A DNA stretch of 64,000 bases. It comes from Anaerolineae bacterium (GTDB lineage Bacteria > Chloroflexota > Anaerolineae > Aggregatilineales > UBA2796). The notes beneath the pieces are model-generated. The model saw nothing but the letters and a program-made list of their open reading frames with translations. It was not told where the DNA came from and ran no database searches. A program made the position numbers and the translations under genes. Positions 1-8,828 of this stretch are shown in pieces; positions within the stretch are counted from its first letter, which is position 1; the number at the start of each line of letters is the position of its first letter. Where the stretch lies: positions 453,132 through 517,131 of the forward strand of contig JAHBVJ010000001.1 in assembly GCA_019637615.1 (NCBI GenBank). Reading direction: 5' to 3'.

Positions 1-2
1 AA

Positions 3-140
3 TTGTTGACGAAACTCGGCAAATTCACGACGGGCAAAGGCTGTTTATACATCAAGAAACTGGCCGATGTCGATGTCGAAGTACTCAAGCAACTCATTGA
101 TAGCACACTGAAATATACGGAATCGACAAAAGCGGATTAA
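3..140 (+). CDS. DUF1801 domain protein, C-terminal end (5' truncated)
   Basis: An open frame runs in from the left edge and ends with TAA at 138-140, leaving 45 codons. The residues GKGCLYIKKLADVDVEVL resemble the C-terminal end of DUF1801 (YdhG-like, iron-chaperone-type fold) proteins, which commonly read GKSCLYIKKLEDVD at this place. Biochemical function of the family is not well settled. The start and most of the domain lie outside the window. The gene converges on nrnA, with a hairpin in the short gap between them. Confidence 0.7.
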   Translation: MLTKLGKFTTGKGCLYIKKLADVDVEVLKQLIDSTLKYTESTKAD

Positions 141-159
141 CACACGCTGTCCGATGGTC

Positions 160-196
160 GTGTGCGTGATCGCAGGTTGTCTTGTCTCACGCACAC
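160..196. terminator. Hairpin between convergent genes
   Basis: Perfect 10-bp inverted repeat (GTGTGCGTGA at 160-169, complement at 187-196) with a 17-nt loop, lying between the DUF1801 stop and the nrnA stop. No U-tract follows on either strand, so the terminator call rests on position and stem only. Confidence 0.45.
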
Positions 197-209
197 AGGA
201 CATTAGCTG

Positions 210-1196
210 TCAGGTAATTGGGCTGGTACTGTTCGCCACCGCCACCAGCAGCGGGATCACACGGGCTTCGACCTCATCCAAGGTTCCTTCCAAGGTTGCA
301 CCAGCGGCTTGTTTATGTCCGCCGCCACCCAAACTGAAGGCCACCGTGCTTACGTCAAAGCTGGGTTTGGACCGGATGCTGAGTTCGATTTTGCCGCTTT
401 CTTGCTCTTTCATCACGCACGAGACGTTCACATCATCCGCTTGGAGCAAGAAGCTCACCAAGCCGCCGTCGCCCGACTCATCACTGTAGTTGGCAGCTTT
501 TTTCGCCGCCAGCGTCAAATGTACCCATGCCACGTGGTCTTTGATTTGCACGGTGGGCATCACCTGTCCCCACAGTCGCAACGCCGAGGTGGGCATCCGT
601 GCGATGGTGTTCTGCACGATCATGGTCAGGTTCGCGCCCGCCGCCATCAACTGCTGTGCTAAGCCGAACGTTTCCGCGTTGACAGCACTGATGCGAAAGC
701 CTAGCGTATCAGTGACGAGGCCACACAACAGACATTGCGCCGCATCCACAGTAGGGTCGATGCCGAGCCAGCGCAGCAAGCGCAACACACATTCGGATGC
801 CGAGACAAACGCGGGATCCATGATGTTGACATCCGCGAAGCCTGTGTTGGTGGCATGGTGATCGAGGTTGATCCACTTGAGGTTCAGCAAGCGGGCGGCT
901 TCACCCACCTTGCCAATCCGCTTTTCGTCACCACAATCTACCACGATCACCAGATCGGCAGTTACACCGTCCAAGTTGCTGTGGACTTCCGAAGAACCGG
1001 GCAGAAAACGCAGATTCGAGGGTGTTCCGCCGTCAACCGCCATGATGACCTGTTTGCCAATGCTCATCAAGGCGTTGCCTAGCCCGACCATCGAGCCGAT
1101 GGCGTCGCCGTCGGGCGAGATGTGCGTCAGGATGATCACGCGTTGAGCAGGGGTCAGCAGTTCTTTGGCTGGCACCCAATCATTCATTACCGTCAT
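210..1196 (-). CDS. nrnA: DHH/DHHA1 phosphoesterase, NrnA-like oligoribonuclease/pAp phosphatase
   Basis: The 328-residue product has the two-domain layout of NrnA: HISPDGDAIGS at 25-35, VVDCGD at 85-90, the DHH triad at 112-114 in LDHHATNTGF, and the C-terminal DHHA1 glycine motif GGGHKQAAGA at 291-300. Known family members degrade short oligoribonucleotides to mononucleotides and dephosphorylate 3'-phosphoadenosine 5'-phosphate in the cytosol, with Mn2+ at the DHH site. The frame stays open upstream to 1388, but that extension lies inside rbfA and has low-complexity Arg/Cys composition, so I start at ATG 1196, which has GGAG 4 nt upstream; ATG 1187 is the alternative. The start overlaps the rbfA stop by 17 nt, as expected for translational coupling at the end of the nusA operon. 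Confidence 0.93.
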   Translation of the reverse strand: MTVMNDWVPAKELLTPAQRVIILTHISPDGDAIGSMVGLGNALMSIGKQVIMAVDGGTPSNLRFLPGSSEVHSNLDGVTADLVIVVDCGDEKRIGKVGEAARLLNLKWINLDHHATNTGFADVNIMDPAFVSASECVLRLLRWLGIDPTVDAAQCLLCGLVTDTLGFRISAVNAETFGLAQQLMAAGANLTMIVQNTIARMPTSALRLWGQVMPTVQIKDHVAWVHLTLAAKKAANYSDESGDGGLVSFLLQADDVNVSCVMKEQESGKIELSIRSKPSFDVSTVAFSLGGGGHKQAAGATLEGTLDEVEARVIPLLVAVANSTSPIT

Positions 1197-1590
1197 GCGA
1201 CTCCGTGTCCGTCTTGGCGGATTCTGTTTCAGGGGCAGGGTTAGGCCGCAGGCTGGCACGCACTTGATTGAGCTTGGCTTCCATCGCTTCGCCCCGCGCC
1301 AACGACACATCCCAATGGAATACCAGATTAGGCACACGCCGCAGCCGCAACCGCTTGCCGAGTTCGCGCCGCAAAAAGCCCTGCGCACGCTTCAGACCCT
1401 TCATCACCTCGGCTTGCCGCCCTTCGTCACCGAGAGCGTTGACGTACACTTCCGCGTATTCCAATTCACGATCCATCACCACATCGGTGATAGTGACGCC
1501 TTTCAGCGCCGGATCGGTCACTTCTAGCAGCAGCAAACCGCTGAGAAGTTCACGCACCCGATCCATCATGCGTTCTTGCTTAATGGTCAT
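1180..1590 (-). CDS. rbfA: Ribosome-binding factor A
   Basis: The 136-residue protein is a full-length RbfA: N-terminal MTIKQERMMDRVRELLSG, the VTITDV strand, the EYAEVYVNALGD segment, and the conserved RRELGKRLRLRRVPNL KH-like core. RbfA binds the 30S subunit near helix 1 of 16S rRNA and assists late 30S maturation. It sits between infB and nrnA in the order seen in many bacteria. The C-terminal 20 residues (PNPAPETESAKTD...) are acidic and probably disordered. Confidence 0.95.
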   Translation of the reverse strand: MTIKQERMMDRVRELLSGLLLLEVTDPALKGVTITDVVMDRELEYAEVYVNALGDEGRQAEVMKGLKRAQGFLRRELGKRLRLRRVPNLVFHWDVSLARGEAMEAKLNQVRASLRPNPAPETESAKTDTESHDGNE

Positions 1591-1670
1591 AAGACACCTA
1601 CTTCACTGCTACATCGCCCCCACCATCCGCGACGCAGACGATGAGGAGCGATCAGGGTGTCGGGCGATGG

Positions 1671-3461
1671 TTAGCGCACGCGCTCCGAGACAATGAATTC
1701 GATGACATCGCCGGGGATGAAGTCTTCGAACCCATCCACGTTGATGCCACATTCGAAGCCCGCACGGACTTCGCGCACATCTTCAGTTTCACGCTTGAGC
1801 GAACTCACACTGGCATGGTCAATCATGATGTTGCGACCACGAATGACGCGCACCTTGGCATTGCGGCGGATTTCGCCTTCACGCACGTAACAGCCCGCGA
1901 TTTTACCGAGTTTCGAAATCTTGAACACCTTGCGTACTTCAGCTTTGCCGATGATCTTATCTTCGTAGATAGGATCGAGCATACCCTTGAGCGCCTTCTC
2001 GATGTCTTCCAGCAATTGGTAGATGATCGTGTAGGTGCGGATTTCAACGCCGTTCGACTCGGCGGATTTACGGGCGGGGTTATCTGCCTCTACCGCGAAG
2101 CCGACGATAATCGCGCCAGTCGAGATGGCAAGGTTGACATCATCCTCGGAGATGTTACCCGTTTCCGCCAACAAGACTTTGACGCCAATTTCCCCTTGAC
2201 CAAGATCATTGACCGAGTTGATGATAGGTTCCAGTGACCCTTGCACGTCCACTTTCAAGATCAGGCGCAGCTCTTTGGCCTCACCCGCTTTGAACTGCTT
2301 GAACAGCTCTTCCATCGTGATTTGCGGACGGTTGCCGCGCTCGTGCGCAGTAGCGAAGGCTTGGTTACGGTCTTCCACCACAGCACGGGCTTCTTTTTCG
2401 CTCTTATAGGTGACGAACATATCGCCTACCTCTGGTAGCGAAGCCAAGCCCATAACCTGCACGGGTGTCGATGGTGGCGCATCCTTGACGGGTTTGCCCT
2501 TCTCATCGAACATGGCGCGGATTTTGCCTATCGCGCGACCAGCTACGACGGTATCGCCCAAGCGGAGCGTGCCGTTCTGGACGAGCAACGTCGCCAACAC
2601 ACCGCGCGATTTTTCCATGCGGGCTTCGATGATGGTGCCCGCCGCGCTCTTGCTCTTGGGATTCGCTAGAATTTGCTTGTCCTCAGAGGTTAGCACAATC
2701 GCTTCAAGCAAGTCATCAATGCCGATCTTTTCGCGCGCCGAGACGGGGACGATCATGGTGTCGCCTCCCCACTCGTCGGAGACGAGGCCGAGGTCGGAAA
2801 GTTCTTGCTTAACGCGGTCTGGGTTGGCGTTGCGCTTGTCAATCTTGTTCAGCGCGACGACGATCGGGATGTGCGCTGCACGGGCATGTGCCAGCGCCTC
2901 TTTGGTTGTGGGCATCACGCCGTCGTCCGCCGCGACCACCAAGATCGCGATGTCCGCGCCCTGTGCTCCGCGTGCGCGCATCGCTGTGAAGGCCGCGTGA
3001 CCGGGGGTATCAAGGAAGGTGATTTTCTGATTGTTGTGCATGACCTGATAGGCACCGATGTGCTGCGTGATGCCGCCAGCTTCCCCTTCCGCCACATTGG
3101 CGTGCCGGATCGCATCGAGCAGCGAAGTCTTGCCGTGGTCAACGTGCCCCAAGATGGTCACCACCGGAGGACGTCGCACCAGATCCTTGGGGTTTTCGTC
3201 GGAATACAGCCGCCGCCACAGAGGTAAGTCCTCGTCGGTAACGGTTTCGACTTCTTCCTGTTGCGTTGCGCGTGCCTCAAAACCCAAGCTGTCGATGACA
3301 ATCGCGGCGGTGTCGAAGTCAATCTGTTGATTGATGGAAGCCATGATGCCGTTGTTAATCAACTGCTTCATGACTTCGATGGGGCTGACGGAAATCAAGC
3401 CTGCGAGTTCACGCACCGTCAGAAAATCGGGGACTTCAATGATTTGTCGTTCTTTCGCCAT
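1671..3461 (-). CDS. infB: Translation initiation factor IF-2 (short N-terminus)
   Basis: The 596-residue product carries one IF2_N-type subdomain at about 1-60, then the G domain: G1 GHVDHGKT at 105-112, switch [11 protein letters not shown] at 129-138, G3 DTPGH at 151-155, G4 NKID at 205-208. The remaining part matches domains II, III and the C-terminal fMet-tRNA-binding domain. The factor is a GTPase that places fMet-tRNA on the 30S subunit and promotes 50S joining. It is much shorter than proteobacterial IF-2 (about 890) because the long charged N-terminal region is missing; this short form is common outside Proteobacteria. ATG 3461 has GGAGG a few bases upstream. It is followed by rbfA after 80 nt. 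Confidence 0.97.
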   Translation of the reverse strand: MAKERQIIEVPDFLTVRELAGLISVSPIEVMKQLINNGIMASINQQIDFDTAAIVIDSLGFEARATQQEEVETVTDEDLPLWRRLYSDENPKDLVRRPPVVTILGHVDHGKTSLLDAIRHANVAEGEAGGITQHIGAYQVMHNNQKITFLDTPGHAAFTAMRARGAQGADIAILVVAADDGVMPTTKEALAHARAAHIPIVVALNKIDKRNANPDRVKQELSDLGLVSDEWGGDTMIVPVSAREKIGIDDLLEAIVLTSEDKQILANPKSKSAAGTIIEARMEKSRGVLATLLVQNGTLRLGDTVVAGRAIGKIRAMFDEKGKPVKDAPPSTPVQVMGLASLPEVGDMFVTYKSEKEARAVVEDRNQAFATAHERGNRPQITMEELFKQFKAGEAKELRLILKVDVQGSLEPIINSVNDLGQGEIGVKVLLAETGNISEDDVNLAISTGAIIVGFAVEADNPARKSAESNGVEIRTYTIIYQLLEDIEKALKGMLDPIYEDKIIGKAEVRKVFKISKLGKIAGCYVREGEIRRNAKVRVIRGRNIMIDHASVSSLKRETEDVREVRAGFECGINVDGFEDFIPGDVIEFIVSERVR

Positions 3462-3669
3462 ACATTCCCTCCATGTGCAAAACCGCAGTGGTAGGAACGG
3501 TGGCGTTATCTATCAGAGGCCGAGGGGAACTCCCTCACCGTGTCGCCATACCATGCGATTCGCGTGTTGATGATTCATTGCTCTATAGACGCTCAAAAAG
3601 GCGTGAACAGATGTCAGATCTATGTTCATTGGACGCTTCCAAGAGTGGAAACTATACCTTTAAACATGG

Positions 3670-3969
3670 CTAATTGCTCATCTGGCTCATCGTCGTCATC
3701 ACCTCTCGTAAGCGCTGTTTGTCCTCGTCGGTCAACTCGGTACGCAGCGCTTTGGCTAACACATCCGTTTCTACGGCGCGCTTCCAGCAACTTGGTTTGT
3801 CGCAGAGATACGCGCCACGTCCATTCAATTTACCCGTCGGGTCGATCTGTACGCCGGTGTCGGCGGTGCGCACGACTCGCGTCAGTTGGCGCTTGGCGTT
3901 GCTCTCTCGACACACAACGCACATCCGCTGAGGGATGTGCTTACGCCGTGGGGCGGGCTGCTTGGTCAT
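3670..3969 (-). CDS. rnpM: YlxR/RnpM family RNA-binding protein
   Basis: A 99-residue DUF448 protein with the family signatures: CVVC at 17-20, the GRGAYLC motif at 50-56 and a following Cys61. In Bacillus subtilis the homologue (YlxR, renamed RnpM) binds RNase P RNA and modulates its activity. The place between nusA and infB is the standard genomic position. The small L7Ae-like gene that often follows is missing here; the 208-bp gap to infB (3462-3669) holds no convincing gene. Confidence 0.92.
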   Translation of the reverse strand: MTKQPAPRRKHIPQRMCVVCRESNAKRQLTRVVRTADTGVQIDPTGKLNGRGAYLCDKPSCWKRAVETDVLAKALRTELTDEDKQRLREVMTTMSQMSN

Positions 3970-4043
3970 GCTGTTCTCGCATAGCCTAACAAGTGGTGGG
4001 TGGACATCACGACCACCCCTAAACGATAGTTGAACATGACAGG

Positions 4044-5984
4044 TTAGTCAACATCCCATTCGCCACCGCGATTGCCCTTGCGTTTGCGACGGGAGACCAC
4101 CTCGCCGCGCTGCTCATCGAAGACCAGCTCGCGACCCTTCTTGTTCTTCTTCTTCTTGCCCTTGTTGAGCGGTTGACCCCAGTCTTCGCCATCATCATCG
4201 GCATCGACGCCGCTGGCATCACCCGCATCGAACTTGACGGGTTTGACAGGCGCGGGTACGGGTTCACGACGGATGATCTTGGTCGGCTCATCCGCCACGA
4301 CCCGTTCCTTCGGTGTGGTAGGCGGTTCGATGTCTACGAAGGCGGGTGGTGCTTCTTCCTCGTCATCGGTCGTGGCAGCCACCGCTACCGCTTCAGCCAC
4401 CGGTTGCTCATCGCTTGGAGTCACGATTTCGCCAGCCACCTCCGTAGCGGCTTCCGCAGCCATCATCTCTTCTTGCTTAGCGAGTACCAGCGAGTCAATC
4501 GCTTCTTGGATGGCTTCCATCGCATCAGAACCTGCGTTGCCCGCTTTAAGGGCAGTGCGCAAATGTTCCTCATCGACAAGCAAGCGCACCATCAACTCAC
4601 CCACATTGGGCAGGAATTTGATGGCGTCTTCGATGTCGCGCGCCAATTCCAACTCCGAAATTTGCATGTTGAAGGCGAATTGTGGCACGGTAGGACGTGC
4701 TCGTTCGAGCGCCTTGCGTCGCTTGGAGCGCAGCCCTTCGCGGTATTCCAAAAGGCGCTGTTCCGCCAACTGTACGAAGCGCGCCAGAGACTGATATTCT
4801 TCCGGCATCACGGCACGATCCGCACGCTTCTTTTCGAGGATGCGTGCGGCCTCTGTCACCAGATCGGGATGCTCAGTCGCCATTTTGTTCAGCGGTTCGA
4901 CATCCAGCTTGCTTTGGGCATCGAACGCAGCTTCAGTCACGCTCTTGATGTCGATGCGCCAACCCGTTAATTTGGCGGCAAGGCGGGCATTCTGACCCTC
5001 GCGCCCGATCGCCAGCGAGAGCTGATCGTCCGGAACGATGACCGTCGCGGTGTTGCCCTGATCGAGGTCTTCTTCCAGATACACGCCGCTAACACGGGCG
5101 GGACTGAGTGCCTTGGCAATGAAAATCGAGGGATCGGTATTCCACTCGATCACGTCGATCTTCTCGTCTTTGAGTTCCTTGACGATGCTCTGAATACGCG
5201 TGCCCTTGATGCCTACGCACGCGCCGACCGGATCAACGCCGGGTTGCAATGCGGCGACGGCAACCTTAGACCGATTGCCAGCTTCACGCGCGATGTTTTT
5301 GATCTCGACCTGCCCGTTATAAATCTCTGGGACTTCATATTCGAGCAAACGGCGCAGCATGTTTTTGTGAGCACGGGAAACCACGATCTGCGGCCCGCGA
5401 TTAGTTTCTTTGACTTCCAATACGAAGGTGCGAATCCGGTCGTGCGCATGGTAGCGCTCACCCTTGATCTGCTGGTTAGACGGCATGATCGCTTCGGCAC
5501 GCCCCAAGCTGACCGTGATGTGCATGTTGTTGATGCTTTGCACCTGACCGCTGACCAGATCGCCTTCGCGATCTTTGTACTCGTCATACAACGATTTACG
5601 CTCGGCTTCGCGGATTTTCTGTAAAATCACCTGCTTGGCAGTTTGTGCGGCGATGCGCCCGAACGACCGCGTATTGGTTTCTTCGGGAGCCATAACGATA
5701 TCGCCCAAAGCCGCATTAGGGTCGATTTGCTTGGCCTCGTAGATGTCGATCTCCGTGCGCGGGTTGCGCACCTCATCATTCACCACTTCTTTTTCCACGA
5801 GGATGCGGTATTTGCTCGTCAGCGGATCGACCTCAGCCTCAATCTTTTGAGCCGCACTGATGCCGCTATCCCGACGGTAGGCCGAGACCAACGCTTGCTT
5901 GAGCGCCTCGATGACGACCTCTTTCGGGAGGTGATGCGTTTCTGTGATCTCATTAAAGGCTAAGAACAAATCACTCTTTGCCAT
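4044..5984 (-). CDS. nusA: Transcription termination/antitermination factor NusA with long charged tail
   Basis: The 646-residue product shows the NusA order: N-terminal RNA polymerase-binding domain (MAKSDLFLAFNEI...), S1 domain (GDLVSGQVQSINN region), and tandem KH domains (the QIVVSRAHKNMLRRLLEYEVPEI, GACVGIKGTRIQSIVKEL and SLAIGREGQNARLAAKL blocks). I start at ATG 5984, which has GGAG 7 nt upstream; the frame upstream to 6050 is intergenic leader. After the KH region there is a helical segment, an acidic stretch and a Lys/Arg-rich end (KKGKKKKNKKGR), together about 100 residues beyond the core. First gene of the leftward operon; rimP, often upstream, is not here. Confidence 0.96.
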   Translation of the reverse strand: MAKSDLFLAFNEITETHHLPKEVVIEALKQALVSAYRRDSGISAAQKIEAEVDPLTSKYRILVEKEVVNDEVRNPRTEIDIYEAKQIDPNAALGDIVMAPEETNTRSFGRIAAQTAKQVILQKIREAERKSLYDEYKDREGDLVSGQVQSINNMHITVSLGRAEAIMPSNQQIKGERYHAHDRIRTFVLEVKETNRGPQIVVSRAHKNMLRRLLEYEVPEIYNGQVEIKNIAREAGNRSKVAVAALQPGVDPVGACVGIKGTRIQSIVKELKDEKIDVIEWNTDPSIFIAKALSPARVSGVYLEEDLDQGNTATVIVPDDQLSLAIGREGQNARLAAKLTGWRIDIKSVTEAAFDAQSKLDVEPLNKMATEHPDLVTEAARILEKKRADRAVMPEEYQSLARFVQLAEQRLLEYREGLRSKRRKALERARPTVPQFAFNMQISELELARDIEDAIKFLPNVGELMVRLLVDEEHLRTALKAGNAGSDAMEAIQEAIDSLVLAKQEEMMAAEAATEVAGEIVTPSDEQPVAEAVAVAATTDDEEEAPPAFVDIEPPTTPKERVVADEPTKIIRREPVPAPVKPVKFDAGDASGVDADDDGEDWGQPLNKGKKKKNKKGRELVFDEQRGEVVSRRKRKGNRGGEWDVD

Positions 5985-6020
5985 GCCGGACTCCGATGCG
6001 TAAACTACCTCAGATAACAA

Positions 6021-6044
6021 GAAAAGTGGGGAGACCCACTTTTC
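6021..6044 (-). promoter_or_regulatory. Perfect hairpin in the nusA leader
   Basis: Inverted repeat GAAAAGTGGG (6021-6030) / CCCACTTTTC (6035-6044) with a 4-nt loop, 37 nt before the nusA start. Read leftward, the stem is followed by TTTTCTTGTT formed by its own 3' arm and the next bases, so it resembles a weak attenuator. A protein-binding or RNA-stability role is equally possible. Confidence 0.5.
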
Positions 6045-6071
6045 ACACAACGTAACTACGACTGCTCATAA

Positions 6072-6100
6072 GCATATCATGAGTCAGGGGGCTTGGCAAG
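6072..6100 (-). promoter_or_regulatory. Candidate sigma70-type promoter of the nusA operon
   Basis: On the minus strand TTGCCA (6100-6095), 17-bp spacer, TATGCT (6077-6072). Transcription would begin near 6065, about 80 nt ahead of nusA, and include the 6021-6044 hairpin. Confidence 0.42.
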
Positions 6101-6253
6101 ACAGAGTCAATGGAGTGCGCGAGTTGAGATAGCTGGCTGCCTCAGCGCAAAGGCTTGACCATCTCGATCCGCGTGCCACTGGCTGTATTGCACGGGCTGT
6201 CAATCCCCTGCGCACGCTCCTCAGCAGAATTATCGTAACTTGAAATTTTGGCA

Positions 6254-6282
6254 TGTAACACTTTCACCTCTCGCTTGTCTTA
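6254..6282 (+). promoter_or_regulatory. Candidate ECF-type autoregulated promoter
   Basis: TGTAAC (6254-6259), 16-bp spacer, TGTCTTA (6276-6282). The -35 AAC core and the -10 GTC core fit ECF sigma promoters, which often drive their own sigma gene; the sigma gene starts 100 bp downstream. Confidence 0.42.
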
Positions 6283-6288
6283 GGGTAA

Positions 6289-6303
6289 TGAACGCGGCGT
6301 TCA
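6289..6303. promoter_or_regulatory. 15-bp palindrome downstream of the ECF promoter
   Basis: TGAACGC-G-GCGTTCA is a perfect inverted repeat with a one-base centre just after the candidate ECF promoter, around its expected start point. It could be an operator; no regulator is identified. Confidence 0.3.
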
Positions 6304-6381
6304 AACTCTACGTATGGGAGGGAGGATAGCACCATCGGTACGGTAAGCTTTATCCGACGGCTGATAGTACGGCGAGATGAA

Positions 6382-6951
6382 ATGCTCTCTACGGATGAAC
6401 TGGCTCACGAGACGGCGGAACAGGCACAGTTGATCGCAGCACAAAGCGATCTACAGCACTTCGCCCCGCTTTATGAACGTTACTTCCCCCGTATCTACGC
6501 TTACTGCTTAAGGCGGGTGGAACACGCTCAAGAAGCGGAAGACCTCGCCAGCCAGATCTTCACGCAGGCAATGAGCAAGCTCGATCAATATCGCGGCGGG
6601 ATGGTAGCGGCATGGTTGTTCCGCATCGCGCACAACACGGTGATCAACCACAGCCGCCGTCCGCAAGCGGTTTCACTGGACGATATGCCAGAAATCCCTA
6701 TCGATTGGGATGATCCTGCCGATGCGCTGATCAAGACCGAGTCGCATGAACGGCTCCGTCAGTTAGTGGCGCGTCTACCCGCCGAGCAGCAGGACTTATT
6801 GCTGCTCAAAGTAGTAGGTGGGTTGACGGCGGAGCAGATCGGTGCGGTCGTCGGAAAAAGCGCAGGGGCGACCCGTGTTGCCCTACACCGTATCATTCGA
6901 CAATTGCGGCAGATGTACGAGGAGCCAGAAGGAGGGATGCGCTATGCCTGA
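6382..6951 (+). CDS. ECF (sigma70 family) RNA polymerase sigma factor
   Basis: The 189-residue protein has a region 2 helix bundle at about 27-95 (FAPLYERYFPRIYAYCLRRV, DLASQIFTQAM, AWLFRIAHNTVINHSRR) and a region 4 helix-turn-helix at about 125-185 (RLPAEQQDLLLLKVVGGLTA, then KSAGATRVALHRI). Regions 1 and 3 are lacking, which defines the ECF group. It directs core polymerase to stress or envelope regulons. The next gene overlaps its stop by 8 nt and has the layout of a membrane anti-sigma factor. A TGTAAC/GTC promoter candidate upstream suggests autoregulation. Confidence 0.93.
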   Translation: MLSTDELAHETAEQAQLIAAQSDLQHFAPLYERYFPRIYAYCLRRVEHAQEAEDLASQIFTQAMSKLDQYRGGMVAAWLFRIAHNTVINHSRRPQAVSLDDMPEIPIDWDDPADALIKTESHERLRQLVARLPAEQQDLLLLKVVGGLTAEQIGAVVGKSAGATRVALHRIIRQLRQMYEEPEGGMRYA

Positions 6952-8689
6952 GAAGCAGTTCTCGGTGGATGATGCCAGAGCAGTGGATGAGTTTATCGAC
7001 GCCCTCATACGCGATCCCAAGACGGCGAATCCAGCCAGTTTATCGCCTGAACTCGCGGACTTCATCCGTACTCTGCTGCATGCTGAACATGTAACTATCG
7101 CACATGATGTACAAGCACGGGTGTGGCGGAAAGCCTATATCGCCGCGCAAGTACAACGTTTGCAACAACCAACTGTAACATCTCCAGCGAGAGGAACTCT
7201 GATGACGACCAATCCTATGACACTCACCCGCCGCAGCGTGAGTTTGACCAATAATCTGACCTTGTTAGCAGCGGCTTCTGCCATCGTCATTTTCGCAGCC
7301 GGTATGGTGGCTTTGTCTTCGATGAAACCACCACCGACTCCAACAGCGTTTGGCAGCAGCAACCAAGCCGCCACGCCAAGTCTGATCCCGACGGAAGCAT
7401 TGACGGCGACGCCCACGAGTTCGGGCGTCATCGCGCAGCCGATTGAACTGACGGCGACCGCCATCATTAGCGAAGCCACGACGACTGCCGCTGCGCAGCA
7501 AACAGCCAATGCGGAAATCGGTCAGACGGATTCGACACTGGTGCCATCGGCAACGTTCACGCCAATGCCATTCGAACCTACCATCGTACCGCTTCAACCA
7601 GCCACGACGCCGACCGTCATACCTCCTAGTGCCTCCGTCGCGCCGTACATCCCGCCAGAAGCGTTTGACAGCGCCGAACGCGTCGCCGTCAACAGCACGA
7701 TCACGGGTCAGTTAACGCCAGCGCAGCCGTATCTCGCCTACGAGGTCGAAATTCAGGAAGATGGCATGATCGACGTCATTGGTCTGACTGCCGATTTTCC
7801 GATCAACCTGAGCTATCAGTATGTCGAAAACGCAGGTGGGGGCGGTGGTGGTGGGGGCGGCGGGAGCGATTCGCTCATCCCGCGAGCCGAATTGGTCGCC
7901 TTCGTGAAAAAAGGCAGTCTGGTACGGATCGTGGTCTCCAGCCTATCGGGACAGAACGGGTCATTCAAGTTGAGTTTCTACTTTGATCAAGGCAAAGTGC
8001 TAGATACACTGCACGAGTCGGTATCGAGCAGCTTTGACGCCACGTCAACGCAATTCCGCTACTATCTGTTCACAGGTAATCCCGGTGCGCAGATCGATGT
8101 GACGGCATCCGCATTGGATGGGCTTGATCTAAGTTTGGTGTTGATGGAAGTGTCGAGTACAGGGGGCGGTGCAGCGTTCAGCATTGGGAAAACCATCACG
8201 GGTTGCACGACGCCAACGATGTCTATCTTCTGCATGGATGACAACAGCGGCAAAGGTAGCGATCCGGAACTGACCAATGTCGTGATCCGTTCCAATACAT
8301 TGTACGCTATCTTGGTGCGTCCGGTAACGCCGGGAACAGGTCTTTTCACCCTGACTATGGCTGAACATGCGCCGCTTGCCATCGATCAGACTGCGATGAC
8401 GATCAACCTGAATTCCCAGCTCCGCCGGAACGCGGTAGTGTTCACAGGCAAAGCAGGTCAAGCCTACACTTTGAAAGCGACGGTCAACAGCGGCATTCAA
8501 GGGATGCAAATCACCGTACTGCAAAATGGTTATGTGCTGTTAACCGGACAGGTCGGTGATACCGCTTTCGAGCAGCAAGTGACAGCGATAGCCGATGGCC
8601 CGGTTGTCGTGATAGCAGAGTACGCCGTAGGAGAACAAGATGATGTTGCGCCTGCCTCCATCGAGTTCAGTCTGAGTTCGCCACAGTAA
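6944..8689 (+). CDS. Membrane-anchored anti-sigma-like protein with Thr/Pro linker and extracellular beta domains
   Basis: The 581-residue protein has a cytosolic N-terminus of about 100 residues, one membrane helix at about 104-126 (LTLLAAASAIVIFAAGMVAL), then a Thr/Pro/Ala-rich segment and an outer region holding about three beta-rich units that look like bacterial pre-peptidase C-terminal (PPC) type domains, for example the RVAVNSTITGQLTPAQPYLAY stretch. A run of ten glycines lies in the first unit. The ATG at 6944 overlaps the sigma stop and has GGAGGG 7 nt upstream, so translation is likely coupled. Position and topology suggest it holds the sigma factor at the membrane and senses an outer signal; no zinc-binding HxxxCxxC motif is visible, so that role is inference. 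Confidence 0.75.
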   Translation: MPEKQFSVDDARAVDEFIDALIRDPKTANPASLSPELADFIRTLLHAEHVTIAHDVQARVWRKAYIAAQVQRLQQPTVTSPARGTLMTTNPMTLTRRSVSLTNNLTLLAAASAIVIFAAGMVALSSMKPPPTPTAFGSSNQAATPSLIPTEALTATPTSSGVIAQPIELTATAIISEATTTAAAQQTANAEIGQTDSTLVPSATFTPMPFEPTIVPLQPATTPTVIPPSASVAPYIPPEAFDSAERVAVNSTITGQLTPAQPYLAYEVEIQEDGMIDVIGLTADFPINLSYQYVENAGGGGGGGGGGSDSLIPRAELVAFVKKGSLVRIVVSSLSGQNGSFKLSFYFDQGKVLDTLHESVSSSFDATSTQFRYYLFTGNPGAQIDVTASALDGLDLSLVLMEVSSTGGGAAFSIGKTITGCTTPTMSIFCMDDNSGKGSDPELTNVVIRSNTLYAILVRPVTPGTGLFTLTMAEHAPLAIDQTAMTINLNSQLRRNAVVFTGKAGQAYTLKATVNSGIQGMQITVLQNGYVLLTGQVGDTAFEQQVTAIADGPVVVIAEYAVGEQDDVAPASIEFSLSSPQ

Positions 8690-8700
8690 GGTGAAATACG

Positions 8701-8731
8701 GCGGGGTGGATTCGGCGCGAATCCGCCTCGC
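8701..8731 (+). terminator. GC-rich hairpin after the sigma/anti-sigma pair
   Basis: Two 14-nt arms (8701-8714 and 8718-8731) pair at 12 of 14 positions around a 3-nt loop, 11 nt beyond the stop. No U-tract follows, so termination strength is uncertain. Confidence 0.5.
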
Positions 8732-8772
8732 TGGCTAATGTGAATTGGGCTTGCGTACCGCCGGATTGCGGG

Positions 8773-8807
8773 CTATGTTCAACACCCTGAAGTGGTCACT
8801 AACATAG
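8773..8807 (+). promoter_or_regulatory. Weak promoter with inverted repeat upstream of ridA
   Basis: TTCAAC (8778-8783), 16-bp spacer, TAACAT (8800-8805). The inverted repeat CTATGTT (8773-8779) / AACATAG (8801-8807) brackets both boxes exactly and could be an operator. Confidence 0.3.
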
Positions 8808-8828
8808 CATCAGAAGGGAACAGCTTCC

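Noticed and set aside
1197..1388. N-terminal extension of NrnA
   Set aside because: It lies wholly inside rbfA in another frame; homologues begin near the HISPDGD motif and a good SD supports ATG 1196.
7836..7866. Frameshift or assembly error at the ten-glycine run
   Set aside because: The codons vary between GGT, GGG and GGC and the frame stays open with good domain sequence on both sides.
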